Source: Bugula neritina (lineage: Eukaryota; Bryozoa; Gymnolaemata; Cheilostomatida; Bugulidae). Taken from it: a DNA stretch of 64,000 nt. The notes under the pieces are model-generated. The model saw only the letters and a program-made list of their open reading frames with translations, searched no databases and had not been told where the DNA came from. Location of the stretch: positions 7,493,241-7,557,240 of the forward strand of contig OZ037768.1 of NCBI GenBank assembly GCA_964035545.1, given 5' to 3'. The position numbers and the translations under genes are program-made. This document shows positions 50,201 to 61,747 of the stretch, in pieces. Each line of letters opens with the position of its first letter. The first letter of the stretch is position 1.

Positions 50201-53158
50201 ATTTGCTAGCATTTAAAACACTTTCATATTTAAATTTATAATATCGTGTGAACGTCAGTGCTCTCACCTAACATATTAATTTCTATATTTTCATTGACTT
50301 TTTTTAACGCAAATGCTAGGAAAACTAATAGTTACTGATTTCAAATCAACATTGATACAATTTCTGTTTCCAAACACCATAAATTTTCATTTGAACAAAA
50401 TATTTTAAAGCCGTATATTTTATTTTATCTTGGAAATATATCATTTTGAATATGTGTAACAAATGAGTGTAGTATTGACAAAATATGTTTGCTGTGTTAC
50501 AGTTGGCAGGATTCTTGGAACTCAGGTTTTCTGTAAGCCGAATGTTAAAATCACAAGAAACCAGTTGAAGAAGAATCCATGGCTAATTCATGACAGAAGA
50601 AAAAGAGAGCGGCTAGAGAATGTGCAGTTTTTCAGCTCCGATCTGGAAACAGCCACAACTTCTGACATGTGAGTATGTAGAGATGGTATGAGTCAGAGTA
50701 ATACTTTACTTGTAACAAGACTGATGTACCTGGAAGGTGTACACAGTATCGGTTGTACAGTTTACAGAGTATTCAATTCTGATACAAGCTCACTTACCAT
50801 ACATATGCCCAGTATAATATATATACTCAGTTTATAAAGTATCCAACTCTGCTGTTTATTTTATAGCGACTCACCCACTATATTACTGGTTGTTGTTTGA
50901 TAAACTCACACTTACTAATATTTATAGTAGAAGAAGTACCTCTCTGCCAGACACTCCAGTTTCCATCCATGATCTGTCATCTCTGTCACAGAATACCTCA
51001 GGTTCAGAATCTGTAGGATATTGTGAGTATTCTATTTTTAACACCTTTACCAGAACATAACTTTTAATACTTTACTTTAGCATAGCATTATACGTAGTGA
51101 TCATTAAGTATAGTTATAATATATAATTGTCTCAATTTGACTGAAGCTACTAACCTCTGTAGTTTCACTATGCCTGCACCTTACCTATCATTTCTTCTTG
51201 TCCTGCTAATTTGTCTTATAAATTTTTATCTTAAAGGTTAATGCTCCTTTCATGTACGGGTATCTGCCTACTGTATATAATGTAGTTTCAAACTTTTGAA
51301 AATCTTGCAAGTGGTTATAGAGCTAAAAAGTTTTTTTTAATATCTGTATGGCTGCATTATTGTTGCAATTTAATTTTGTTGCAATGTGTGTTATTATTTT
51401 ATAGCTGACAGAACGGTAACTTTGAAAAAACATGATGTCGTTATGGATCAACAATGTGGCAGGTAAACACATAATCTTCTTATATAATCTCTTGCACTGT
51501 GTAGGGTCAGTGTTGCTTGTAGATTGTAGCACTACCATAACAGATATACACATGTTTAAATTATAATAAGGAGTTTTCACACCTGTGTTATTTGCTTCAT
51601 GGGAAGTTTGTTTTACAATTTTGTTGTTGCCATATTATTTTATTGAATCCTTAAAATTAAAAAAACAATCTTTCACAGTGGATCAAAGCAAAAAGTTGTT
51701 AAGAGAAAGAAATTGAACCTCTCATGGCTCAGTGATTCAGAAGAAGACTCCGCCCACAAGATGGAGTCACTCACTACTCCAACTGCTCATCCACCTACTG
51801 CTGGAAATATCCAGATGGTGTATCCTATGAATGTGAAAACTATTGAAGTCTCTATCAAAATTCACAGTAAGTTTTTAGTTTCTATAGTAGCGTTACACAG
51901 TTGAGGTTATTTGCTTTTGAAACATTTTACTAGTTTATGCCACCCTTTATCATAGCATTATTATATTAATAAAATAAACAGAATATACATCTTTTCAGAT
52001 AGTTACTAATGCAACAGCATGGCTTTTCAATTCTTATTTGTAGAGCTTATGCTATGAAGCTCCATGTTTTACATCTTTGAAGGGCTAAGATTATATTTTG
52101 TCTTACATTATAGAGGGAACAAGATTTTCTTTTACAAAATGTTGTTTTATCACCTTCTCTCTTCTCCCAGAGCCACTTGCAGAGTGTGTGTATAAAACTA
52201 AACTAGTATGTAGTGTCTTCTCTGTTGTAGCTGAGTCAAACCCTTCCACTAGAATAGTTAACCAATGTGATCCAGCAGAGGGAGGGTAAGTTTCTGTGTC
52301 ATTATATTCAGAGTAAGTCACTAGCGGTTCAGTAACTTACTATGGTTTAGTTGTAGTAATTATTGTGTTGTTTATATTGTGTCTTGTGTTATGATGTGTT
52401 GATGTAGACTCTATCTGCTCTCTTAATAATTATATCATATAATATTTACAGGTCCACCACAATAGTACTCCCTCCAATAGAGATTAATGTGCAATCTAAT
52501 AGCACTAAATCAAAGTATGTATAATCTTAATTTGGTGAATAAGTTTTACGTTGTTAGCAAATGTTTACTTTCCTTTGTGTGGCTTTTAACATTACTGGCC
52601 TTATAGTGAGAGTATTTCCCAGACCTTTGCATAAGTTGTTATGTATTAATTATTGAACCAAAATTTACCAAACTCCACTATGTAGAAGATTTATTAATCA
52701 CATATTACTACTTTTGTGAAAAATTTTATAGATCAGCTCCTGTTTCTGATGATGGTGAGTTTGTAAATCTGTTAATTGTTGAATGTTGGTAATTTTAACG
52801 TTTAATTTTCTTTCGTTACAATTACTAATTTATTAAACCTTAGAATTATTTTTGAACTCATTTAACACAAATCTATGGTGACCCTCAACCCCTGAGGTCA
52901 ACTACCTGTCAGCCATGCTATGAGTCATTATGGTTGTTGATCAATAGAACAGATTCACTATGGTTACATCAAGTAACATATTTGTAGTGTATGTAACCTT
53001 TTCCTCCTGCTCTCTGTTGAGTTCTGTTAAGCCATTCAACTAGTAGAAACACTGCAACGTTGTTTTACTGTTTGTGTCTTTCTACAGGTTCTGGTGCTAG
53101 AGGCAGACTGTCAAAGTTTCAAAAATTTCTAAAAGTCATCAAATTGAAAAAATCATAA
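44211..53158 (+). CDS. unrecognised basic protein encoded by an amplified array of symmetrical exons
   Basis: I join 23 exons in consistent phase: 44211-44260, 44504-44679, 44839-44917, 45185-45312, 45531-45665, 45903-46025, 46658-46783, 46892-47026, 47338-47463, 47741-47857, 48428-48544, 48913-49041, 49305-49421, 49707-49820, 50013-50126, 50503-50668, 50928-51022, 51405-51462, 51679-51866, 52171-52285, 52452-52514, 52732-52754, 53088-53158. This gives 854 residues starting MSKQLAKTSDPRSAM and ending KFLKVIKLKKS. I do not recognise the family. Exons 5-15 are all 1-1 phase and 114-135 nt long. Among them, 6 and 7 (GDAGG...NSGTT), 9, 11 and 12 (ACRK) and 10 and 13 (HHDASEGDD) are clear duplicates. 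KRKRGRACRK in exons 11 and 12 resembles an AT-hook core. Exon 3 has TRSNRVQPVDWRDE. The downstream part has SLPDTPVSIHDLSSLS and LNLSWLSDSEEDS. There is no signal peptide or membrane segment. Composition (Lys/Arg/Ser/Thr, acidic patches) suggests a disordered nuclear protein; that is inference. The exon-2 donor (GTTCGT) is the weakest junction. Confidence 0.72.
45867..46036 (+). repeat. exon-type A duplication, copy 1
   Basis: Exon 6 of the unknown gene plus about 35 bp of upstream intron (CATATTTTAACT, then CCTATATATGTAT) and the first bases of its downstream intron (GTAAATTATGT). Near-identical to 46618-46794, so the duplication included intron sequence and splice sites. Confidence 0.88.
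46618..46794 (+). repeat. exon-type A duplication, copy 2
   Basis: Exon 7 with the same flanks as copy 1. It carries one extra codon (GGKAVNSG versus GGAVNSG). The protein segments share NSGTT, EKIT, DEK, TSKPFTKV and a LLDG end. Confidence 0.88.
47331..47933 (+). repeat. B-C two-exon segmental duplication, copy 1
   Basis: Covers exon 9 (type B), the intron, exon 10 (type C) and about 75 bp beyond. The intron matches that of 48905-49496 in order, including ATGATCTGATCATGACTTCT, TCACATATAATTTAAAACAG and the downstream GATGGGAATTATGTCATAA. In this copy the basic motif has become KWKRRACRK. Confidence 0.82.
48421..48690 (+). repeat. type B exon, extra copy with flanking intron
   Basis: Exon 11 (KRKRGRACRK) with upstream TATTTCACAG and downstream GACAATAATTCTTGGGTT. 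The downstream intron resembles that after exon 12, including a run of about 100 bp with ATATTCATGCAACAAGA against ATATTCAAACAACAAGT. There is no type C partner between it and the next B exon. Confidence 0.75.
48905..49496 (+). repeat. B-C two-exon segmental duplication, copy 2
   Basis: Exon 12 (type B), intron, exon 13 (type C) and downstream intron, co-linear with 47331-47933. Exon 13 ends in a basic run (KPRRRRRIPML) that replaces KPESREQSAML of the first copy. Confidence 0.82.
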
Positions 53159-54401
53159 AACTTTATTTGTGTATTCTTTTTTTCTATTGCTCTATCATGT
53201 CTAATTTATTCTCACACAGTTCTGTATTATAATAACATAATTTTTTTACAATTCATTTTTGTATATTTAATTATTTTGGTTGCTGTTACTTTATTATTTA
53301 TATATTTTACTTTTAGGTTTACACTAGAATTATTTATGTTTTCAGGCATTTACATAGACTGGGTACCCATGTGTTTGGTGTCTGGGGGTTGGTGGACCCG
53401 GGAGGTGTGACGGACAGTCTGATAAATGTTCTCGGGGTAGGGATATCCTCCTTGATCTGTCACTTTCTTTTGCATTCAGTACTCATCACTGGCTAGATGT
53501 TACTATGCTTTGGCACAGTAATGTAGTGTAGCTTAGCTTCATGACTGACTATGAATCAGTCATTGCACACGAAATCCTACACGGCTGGTGTTTGTGTGCT
53601 GTCTGTATATTGGGGTGCTTTTCTCGCTGGGGTATCGCGGCCCTGACTCACATTTGGACGGCTGATCTTGATCACTGAACGGTTTCATCCTCTCTTTGTC
53701 AACTTACGCATGGGTGCACAGCCTATGTAGTTTTAGTTTATTTATTTTATACATTTTATTTCGTGAAATCAATCTTTCAATAGTTTCAAAGTCTTCCTTT
53801 TTTTATTTACTGTAAATATATTTAATATTTTGTAGGATAATGTAGGACTGTATGAGAGTGAACTAGACATGATAGAGCTACATGCTGTTATCTTTATTAA
53901 ATAAATTTTATATCAACACTCCTATTTTGTGGTTTGTTGTCTGCTAATATTAAAACCGAAACTAAGACATAAAAGGAAAATAAAATTCCAGCTATTTCTT
54001 AAATTTTTATAATGAGATAGGAATTGTCTACTAGCCTAGTGCTAATGATTTTAAAGCAGTGTTAGTTTGCTAAATCGTATCAAACAAAATGTGTGGTTGA
54101 GAAATTATATTCGAATAATTTACACACCTTGTTTATAGTATACAAATTAAGACATTTATTTAATAATATAGAACAATTCTAGCACAATTAAAAAATATAA
54201 TAGACTTGATTAATTTTCACAAACGCAGAACTCATTTAAAACTGTTAGAAGCATATATATATGTATAGGCTATATACATATATATTAGTTTAAATGGATA
54301 CGCAATAAAAATAAATTTATATAAGAAAATCAGATAGGAAATTTGAAAAAAATCAATAAATTTGTAAAAAAAAGCTATAAAAAGTTTTGGTATGCTGATA
54401 T
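53159..54401. other. convergent 3' spacer with a GC-richer block
   Basis: 3' UTR of the unknown gene (AATAAA at 53900-53905) followed by the 3' end of the oxidase gene on the other strand. From about 53355 to 53735 the sequence is clearly GC-richer than the rest of the spacer and non-repetitive. It contains an 8-bp perfect hairpin (ATGACTGA at 53541-53548, TCAGTCAT at 53556-53563). No open frame of note was seen. Confidence 0.5.
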
Positions 54402-57400
54402 TCAAAGCTTCGATTTCTTATCAAATCGACTTGCACGCAGCTCGTCAACAAGTAGTTCTGGCTTTCCACCTTGCACCAACTCAGCCAGCATGTTGCCAAT
54501 CACAGGGGCCATCTTGAATCCATGTCCTAAAATTGGAGAGCAATTGAGTGGCCAATACAAGAATTCACAATGATATTGAATTGTACAGGTGGTACTATAT
54601 TGCATTTAGGTATTGACCTGGCATAAACCATGCCTGCTATTGTCAGTAATTGCTGATTTACATGTAGCTAAACACCTGTGGAGTTGTTTGAGTAGATTAT
54701 AGAAACGTGTGGCCGTAAAAAGTATTGCCAACAGGCATCCAAACATCAGTTATTCTGAAAACAGTGAATACAGATTATAGACTACTATGGTGAGAATTAA
54801 TAAGAGCAGTCAGATTGAGTGATTGAAGTGCTGGCTTAGTAAACACAAGGTCAGAGGGTCAAATCCCGGTAAAGGCCATTTGTAACGTAAGGAAGAGCAT
54901 CTAATCACAATTGGTCTTTTGCCACAATAGAAAACAACTCCACAGTCTAATTTAATCTAGAATTCTCACTGTCTTGGAGACTAGATAAACATGTGAGAGT
55001 TTATGATGATAATCAATACCCAGGCCTACCTGAAAATCCTGCACCAAAGGCTATATTTCTATGTATTGGATGATGATCTACGATGAATTGGTTGTCAGGT
55101 GTGACCTACACAGGTAAAAAGAATAAACTGATTTATACAGCATTAAACATTTGAAAAGGATTCAAAGAAGAAAATAGTATTGCTATGAATGCACAATATA
55201 AAACAGGATATGTGAATGCAAATGAGAGAGGCTTTATAATATAAGTATTACACAAAAAATCTTTCTACTGATAAAAACCTAAGCAGGTTTACAACGAGTA
55301 TATTACAATTGCCATAACATGCTTTAATGTAAAATTAAAATTATCAGGTATTGAAATGAACTGCTACAAATCGGCAGCAAAAATGCACCAGACACACTGT
55401 TGTGGACTCATCATGTTTTCTTTAGAGTTTAGCTTCTACAAAACTTATATAGATGTCGCTACATCTTCTCTACTTACAGTGTACATGCACCTTTCTTTTA
55501 TTGCTGGTTCTGGCACCAAATATGGAAAAGTAGAAGTTACAAATTCTGTTAGTATTTTCAAATTCTTAGCTTCAGCTTTGCTGTCTGTATTATCTCTCAT
55601 GTCTGGACCATCACAGAGAACGCCATAGTGCAAGCATATCTTAACAAAATAACAGTTACACCATTCAGTCAAAACATTCAGCAAATTATCTCTATACTTT
55701 TACAGTATTTCAACTCAAGCTCTAAAATGAATAATGATATATGATATATATATATATGATATAATGAGGTGCAATTAGATAATTAATTAACTATTTGATT
55801 AATTAAAACGAATGTAAAGCTGATAAGAAAATTGCTATACAAAAACCCTTCACAACATGTAAAGTAAGCTGCAAGCAATAACAATGGGTCACGTAAATAG
55901 TAACTTCTAACTTAAATATTTTAGTAGCATTATAAACTCACGCAAGTTTATAGTCGCTATCCCTGTGAGAAACCCCTGATGGAAAGGGTTTTTGTTAAAG
56001 CGGGCTAAGGACTTATTCAGATGAGACACAGGAGCAATTATGGCTAGATGCTTTCCCTAACATCACCAATGGCCTTTGTCCGGCTCGAACCCATGACCTC
56101 ATGTTTACTAGGAAAAACGCTCTAACCCCTAGACCACGGGGGCGGGAGGGGAAGGTTTAGAGCATTTGCCTAGTAACTTATTAAAAATATAGTTGCACAT
56201 TTATACAGTCAACATCTACAAGCGTCTTTTTAATATCCATTGTCTCCTGAAGTTGTGTGCACAACTACTTTGACTATACTAGATATGCTAATCTAACAGA
56301 CCTACTATAGTACCTTCATTAGGCCATCGTATTCACTTGTTGGCATGCCATATATATCTGATATCTCGTCTAAAGATATAAACAGAGGAAGACTGCTGTG
56401 ATCAACTCCATTTCTAGCTTTCCAATAACACACTTGAATGGCCATAACCTAAAGCAACATCACAGTGTGACGTGATTACACGCTTAGATTTAGTCCGAAA
56501 AACATCTTATACACTAAACATACATGCTTTAAATAAATGCAAATGAATAACATATTTGCTAATCACAGTTGTTGACATAATAGCAAGTGGCTTGTGCATG
56601 AGTAAAATAGTGGAGTAAGTAAACACATAATGATATAGAACAAACTTGAATATCATTCCACGTTTGAATAAATTAACTGACTTGCAATGGCAAGCTGATT
56701 CCTAAATCTGAAAGAATCTCAGAAGACCAAGCACCACAAGTTATGACTAATCCTTTAGCTTGAAAGTCTCCTCTATCAGTATGAACAGTCACCACACCCC
56801 CTGTAAACCCAACAAATGTGAAATAGCCTGCACAAATAAACAATATAGCAAATTAAGGTTGAAGAAACAATATAATATTTTAGTATATGTAATGATACCA
56901 CAAAACATTATTCAAGGCAAACTTCTGTTGACTAAAACGTTGAGTATGACGCTAAGTTAACATATCAACACATTTGACCCCTAAAAACTTTTTCCACTCC
57001 TACCTGGTGTTATGCGCTGAACTTTACACATGTCAATAATTTCCCCTCCTCTCTTTTGAAACATTTTCTGCAAACAATAATGGCCCATGAAAAGCAAAAC
57101 TCCTGACGGGCTAAATTCAAACTATTCAGATTAATAATTAAGACAAGTTTTCTGTTAGTGTTATATCAGGTTATAAATATCTATAGTTGAAACTAAATGA
57201 TGATGCTACTATATGTAGTATGTTCAGAATGAAATCACAGTAAATACTAAAAACTGACTTGAAAAGCCATGACACACTTGTCAGCATACAGAATGCCAGC
57301 TGAAGAGTCGAAGCAAGCCTTTTCTTCTGCCGGGTAAGACATCAAAGGGTAACGCTTAGAGATCTCTGCAGAGTCTATAATTGGGACTGGCCCAGTGTTG

Positions 57401-58193
57401 TATCTCTGCAATGTCTTTTGAGTATCCACCAGCTCTTTATGCAATGTGGAAGTAGTACATAACAGGCCGGTGTGTCTATGTGTAATATAAATATATCACT
57501 ATTAAACTGTACATTCAGCGTGTTAGTGCCTTGAAATATGATACTCTTAATTATATGCTGAAACTTCAATGTATTCACATCTACAATTCAAAGAATTACC
57601 CAACACAACTAAGAGTTTCGGAACTTATATCAAGTGATGTTACCGTATTTGTGAAGAAAACTAACTTGAACAGTGTGGTTTCTGCTTCCTTCTCCAAGTC
57701 TTTCCACATGGAATTGCCTACAGCCATGATACTTCCGTTGAATTCTTCAGGATATGCTGTACGGGTGATACGACTGGCTCCGTGAGAGCTCCCTCTGGTG
57801 TGTGGTATTGGGAACTATGAAGTTAAGTTGCCGCATCAACTTGGAAGGTGGTTGAAGTTTATTTATTTTACACAGGACACAAATATATCTATCCTTTATA
57901 AAACTAAATTCTATCAGCATTTTTGGTATCATGTGCGAGCTTTAGTCATTACAAGTTCATTACCTACATAGTATTATTTTGTTGACTATATAGTATTATT
58001 GAGTAAAATATTTGAAGTACAAAATGCATTGGTCCGTTCACATTATGCCAGCAGAAAGCCATAAACTATATTAAAGCAAGCCATTCTTCTCAGTTACCTG
58101 TTCTAAAAGCAAAGTCTTCTTTCCTTCCTTGGCTAAAGCATAAGCAGTAGAGGAGCCCATCACCCCAGCTCCAATTACAATGTAGTCATACAT
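54402..58193 (-). CDS. PIPOX: peroxisomal sarcosine/pipecolate oxidase
   Basis: Nine coding exons right to left: 58193-58098, 57814-57666, 57475-57259, 57067-57004, 56800-56682, 56448-56314, 55639-55478, 55105-55030, 54526-54402. They join in phase, giving 380 residues (human PIPOX 390). This flavoenzyme of the monomeric sarcosine oxidase family oxidises sarcosine and L-pipecolate with O2, releasing H2O2, in peroxisomes. The N terminus [20 protein letters not shown] is the FAD-binding dinucleotide fold (GxGxxGxxxA), closed by KKTLLLEQ. It is followed by [18 protein letters not shown], the conserved RGSSHG-SR block. The segment [19 protein letters not shown] contains the Cys used for covalent flavin attachment in the family. 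[20 protein letters not shown] is the C-terminal FAD/substrate block. The last residues are SKL, a canonical type 1 peroxisomal targeting signal. It is head-to-head with a paralogue starting at 60872. Confidence 0.95.
54804..54986 (+). mobile_element. tRNA-derived SINE, copy 3 (degraded)
   Basis: Lies in the last intron of the oxidase gene, opposite to it. It shows GTGCTGGCTTAGTAAACAC, a B-box-like GGGTCAAATCCC (54857-54868), AAGGCCATTTGTAACGTAAG and GAGCATCTAATCACAATTGG, matching the other copies in order. The 3' end (TCTCACTGTCTTGGAGACTAG) is diverged. Confidence 0.72.
55937..56150 (-). mobile_element. tRNA-derived SINE, copy 4 (most complete)
   Basis: Read on the minus strand it has an intact A-box-like TGGTCTAGGGGTTAG (56136-56122) and a B box GGGTTCGAGCC (56092-56082). 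The shared body follows (GGCCATTGGTGATGTTAGGG, then GCATCTAGCCATAATTGCTC), with the end GGGATAGCGACTATAAACTT. It sits in an oxidase intron in the same orientation as the gene. The internal promoter layout marks the family as tRNA-derived. Confidence 0.82.
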
Positions 58194-60432
58194 GGTGAAT
58201 GCAGCATAAACTCCCAGTCTTTTGAAACTGCCTGGCACAATCTGAAAACATTCCAGCTATCAAAAACTCTTTCCAGATATATTATTATATCATTAACATA
58301 ATGGTCTCAGAAATGTGACTATCATGTTATTTCCAAACTTTTATTCCAATAGTGATACTAGCTGGTGGTTATGGTGTAGGTAATATGACAACTATTAAAT
58401 CGAAGTTTATTGAAAAATACAAATTTTCACTTTCCATTATTCATTTAATCAATATGTATTGAGTAATACTGACTACAACTTTTTCTATGCTGAATTTATG
58501 CCAGTGGGCTCCTTAAAGAGTGTGGGAAGATAATTTCTCTTCAATAAAATTAAATCACCTTTAATACACTTAGCTTTAATAAACACATAATTGTAATTGT
58601 TAATCCAATCAACTTTTTGTAAACCATTTGATTATACCGTATACACTTGAAATAACCTGCCATGTAATCATGAAGACAATTTTAAAGAGTTCAAACACTT
58701 TTCATACAATTTGAGAAATAAATACAACTATATAAGGGCAAGAAATAAGAGCAGGCCAAAAGCTTAATAGCTACAAGTATAACGGCATGGTAGTTTTTGT
58801 AACCCCAGATGCTTTGGTGAGATGGGGAGGGCTACCAACAGAATCAGAATACATGCATAACTTACATAGGTTATGATTATTCCAGTTACTAGTCTCAGAA
58901 ATGGTACATCAATATGTACTCAGTAACTGCTAATAAAGTAATACCAACAGACACAGTGTCAGTGTGAGCAATAGTAATACAGTAATAATAATAGTAGGAC
59001 TATAACTATAAGACACGAATATAACATCAGTAAAAATACTTATAGCATCAGGCTCAGTACAACTCACAAGGTATAATTAATACTAAGTGGATCAATAACA
59101 CTAATTGTATAACATTAACTACATGTAAGTCTCTAAGCAAAAGGGTTACTGTTAGAGTAACTGCAAATATTTCTTTGCATGACTATGTGTAACTTACAGT
59201 CACCTCAACCTCAAGTCTAACATAGTTCTAAAAACTTGACAACTAAATATCACAGAAGCTATACTTATTTCATACTTCAGTAGACTAGATTAGTACATTC
59301 TAAGCCTAAGATCTAGGGCTAGCTAAGAGTAGGTCTAAACTCTTACGTTTAACACTAAGAGTAAGTCTAACAGACAACAGTCAAGAATGAAAAATGAGTA
59401 GGCAAAATGAAATTGAAAATCCTAATGAGTAATCATAATGGTAATTAAACCCATTATCAGTACCGTTATGATTTATTACCATCCATTCATACAGTAAGTG
59501 TAACTGCAATACCAATAGTAACTGTAAAACTAACCCAACTTTAAGTCAAACTCTGCATTAACTTTAAGTGTAACATTCACATTCAGTTTCACATTGAATT
59601 TGATACTCTTGCAGTTGCACCAAGTCTCACACAGCAAGTGCAACAGTGAATGCAATATCTATAAGCAATTTCAAGTTTGGGTTAAATAAGTGCAGGAGTT
59701 TGAAATTTTTGAGTTCATTAGAACTTCCAATTCTAAGCTTGAGAACTATTTATTGCATTTAATCACTACCAACCTGAAGTTGCTTATAAAGCTATTCAAC
59801 AAAATGTGTTCTAATTCCGTGGTATAAGTTCATGCATATAACTATAACAAGCAGCGAAACGGTTATTATTTCACTCGCAACGTGAAAGAGAGTTGTAATG
59901 GAATGCTTGCTAGGTCATGATCTTTACCAAAGATCCTTAAAAAAGTTAGTTTGTTGTTTTTAATTTTTACGAACTATGTATTGTGCCTCGCTCAAAAAAA
60001 AATATCATGTTAGCTTTTTAAAGGCTAAGAGACGCCTTCTTTTAAAAAATCTGTTACGTCTGCAAGTTGCTCTGTTATCTGTACGTCTGCAAGGCGAAGG
60101 GTCAACTCGCCCAACCCCCATTTTATGATGTAAGCGCCGTAAAGACAGACGACTGAAATTTTGACTTTAGATTTTGTACTCACTTTCCAAGCAATAACCG
60201 GCAGTAGTTGATACTCATAATGGCAAAAACTTGCCAGTAAAATCTCTGGGTAAAGCTTTTGGTTTAACAACCAGTCACATTCACTGAATCTGGTGGTGGT
60301 GGTTCACAATTTCTCGCACTCATAATCATACTGATAGTGATAGTCAATAGTGATAGTATTACTATTACTATTACTATTACTATTAGTAATGGTCGTAGTC
60401 CTGGTAATACTGATAGTGATTGGTTATTGTTA

Positions 60433-60521
<89 letters not shown>

Positions 60522-60871
60522 GTATTACTATAGTAGTATTACTATAGTAGTATTACTATAGTAGTATTACTATAGTAGTATTACTATAGTAGTATTACAT
60601 TTACTGTGTAGTACTACTACTACTAGTAGTAGCATCAGCATGAATATCAGTGATAGTATAAGTAGTGTCTACATGAATTATAATTATAAGTTACTTGGTA
60701 AAATTTACAGCAAACTAACATGTCAATTAGCAAAAGTAGACAAAAACTCAGCGTAAAGCTCAAAGTTGATAATTCAGATTAGTAAAATTTGATGTGTTGA
60801 TTTTTTCTAAATTTATTCTTATATAGAACTTGCATATTTGTAGTTTAGCAAGTTGAAAGTGAGCCAGTATC
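58194..60871. promoter_or_regulatory. divergent spacer between the two oxidase paralogues
   Basis: 2.7 kb between two start codons on opposite strands, presumably holding both promoters. It contains scattered AAGTCTAA/TAGTAA-type low complexity (58920-59600), a compound trinucleotide microsatellite (60330-60660) and an 81-codon minus-strand open frame at 60025-60270 starting at TTG. That frame holds a direct repeat of CTTGCAGACGTA. I do not regard it as a supported gene. Confidence 0.45.
60330..60660. repeat. compound TAC microsatellite with 14-bp palindromic tandem repeat
   Basis: ATTACT repeats are followed by about 28 copies of TAC (60434-60520), then about five tandem copies of the 14-bp unit TATTACTATAGTAG (60523-60597). 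That unit contains the palindrome TACTATAGTA. Translated open frames here are poly-Tyr or poly-Thr artefacts. The tract ends about 210 bp before the second oxidase start codon. Confidence 0.93.
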
Positions 60872-61713
60872 ATGACCTCATACGACTATATAGTTGTTGG
60901 TGCTGGAGTGATAGGCTCTTCTGCAGCTTATGCACTCGCGAAGCAAGGAAAATCTACTTTGCTATTAGAGCAGGTAAGCAGGAATAGTATTTGGTACTAA
61001 CTACTATATTTACTATTATTTATATAATTGGAAAGCTTAAGTTTTATTTATTATACCTAGCAATATATGAACATGAAAATAAATTTCTTTATACAAGGAG
61101 ATGAATGTATTACATGAAGTAAGATGTTGCCTTAATGATGACGTTTTTTCCAGTGTATGTGTTCAATTTTTCTAAAAAGTGCTAGGTGTTGAAAGATTTT
61201 CAAGAATCTTGTGAGAATATGAGTTTCTAACCCTGTCCTTTGAGCAGATTAACAGAATTGAAACATAATAGAGTGTCTCCAATGCTTGTATTCACAATTT
61301 TAGCCCATGTTATTATATAATTTTTCTCTTTTCTCAAATTATCGTGCTAGGGAAGATTTGTGACCAGTTTTTAATATGATGTAATTCAATTTCTCAATTA
61401 GTATCTCAATGGTGGAATTTATAGCAAAAGTGAACATTTAAAACATGTAAAAGGTAAATTTAATGTGAAATTGTAAATACTTTTTTAAATACTATGATAT
61501 TGCCCTGAAAATTGTTGCAATGAAGTATTTCTCAAAAAACAAACTGTATTTTAATTGTCTAAAATCAAAATATTATTTTATTTTTGAACCTTTTTTGAAA
61601 TTGTTAATTTTTTGGGTTTAATTTCATCTGCCTTAATAGGGAATAATTTGCATAAAGGGTATGCAATTAGTATACTCTGTATTATATAATATCACATTTT
61701 TATATCTACTTTG

Positions 61714-61747
<34 letters not shown>

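Noticed and set aside
52098-52289. Splitting exon 20 of the unknown gene into two exons around GTATGT...GTTGTAG (52207-52232)
   Set aside because: The implied intron would be only about 26 bp, and the frame is open straight through, so a single exon is simpler.
55937-56150. tRNA gene on the minus strand
   Set aside because: A and B boxes are present but the sequence cannot fold into a full cloverleaf and continues into a body shared with other copies. It is a tRNA-derived SINE.
60337-60547. Open frames encoding poly-Tyr, poly-Thr or poly-Leu
   Set aside because: Direct readout of the TAC microsatellite in different frames.
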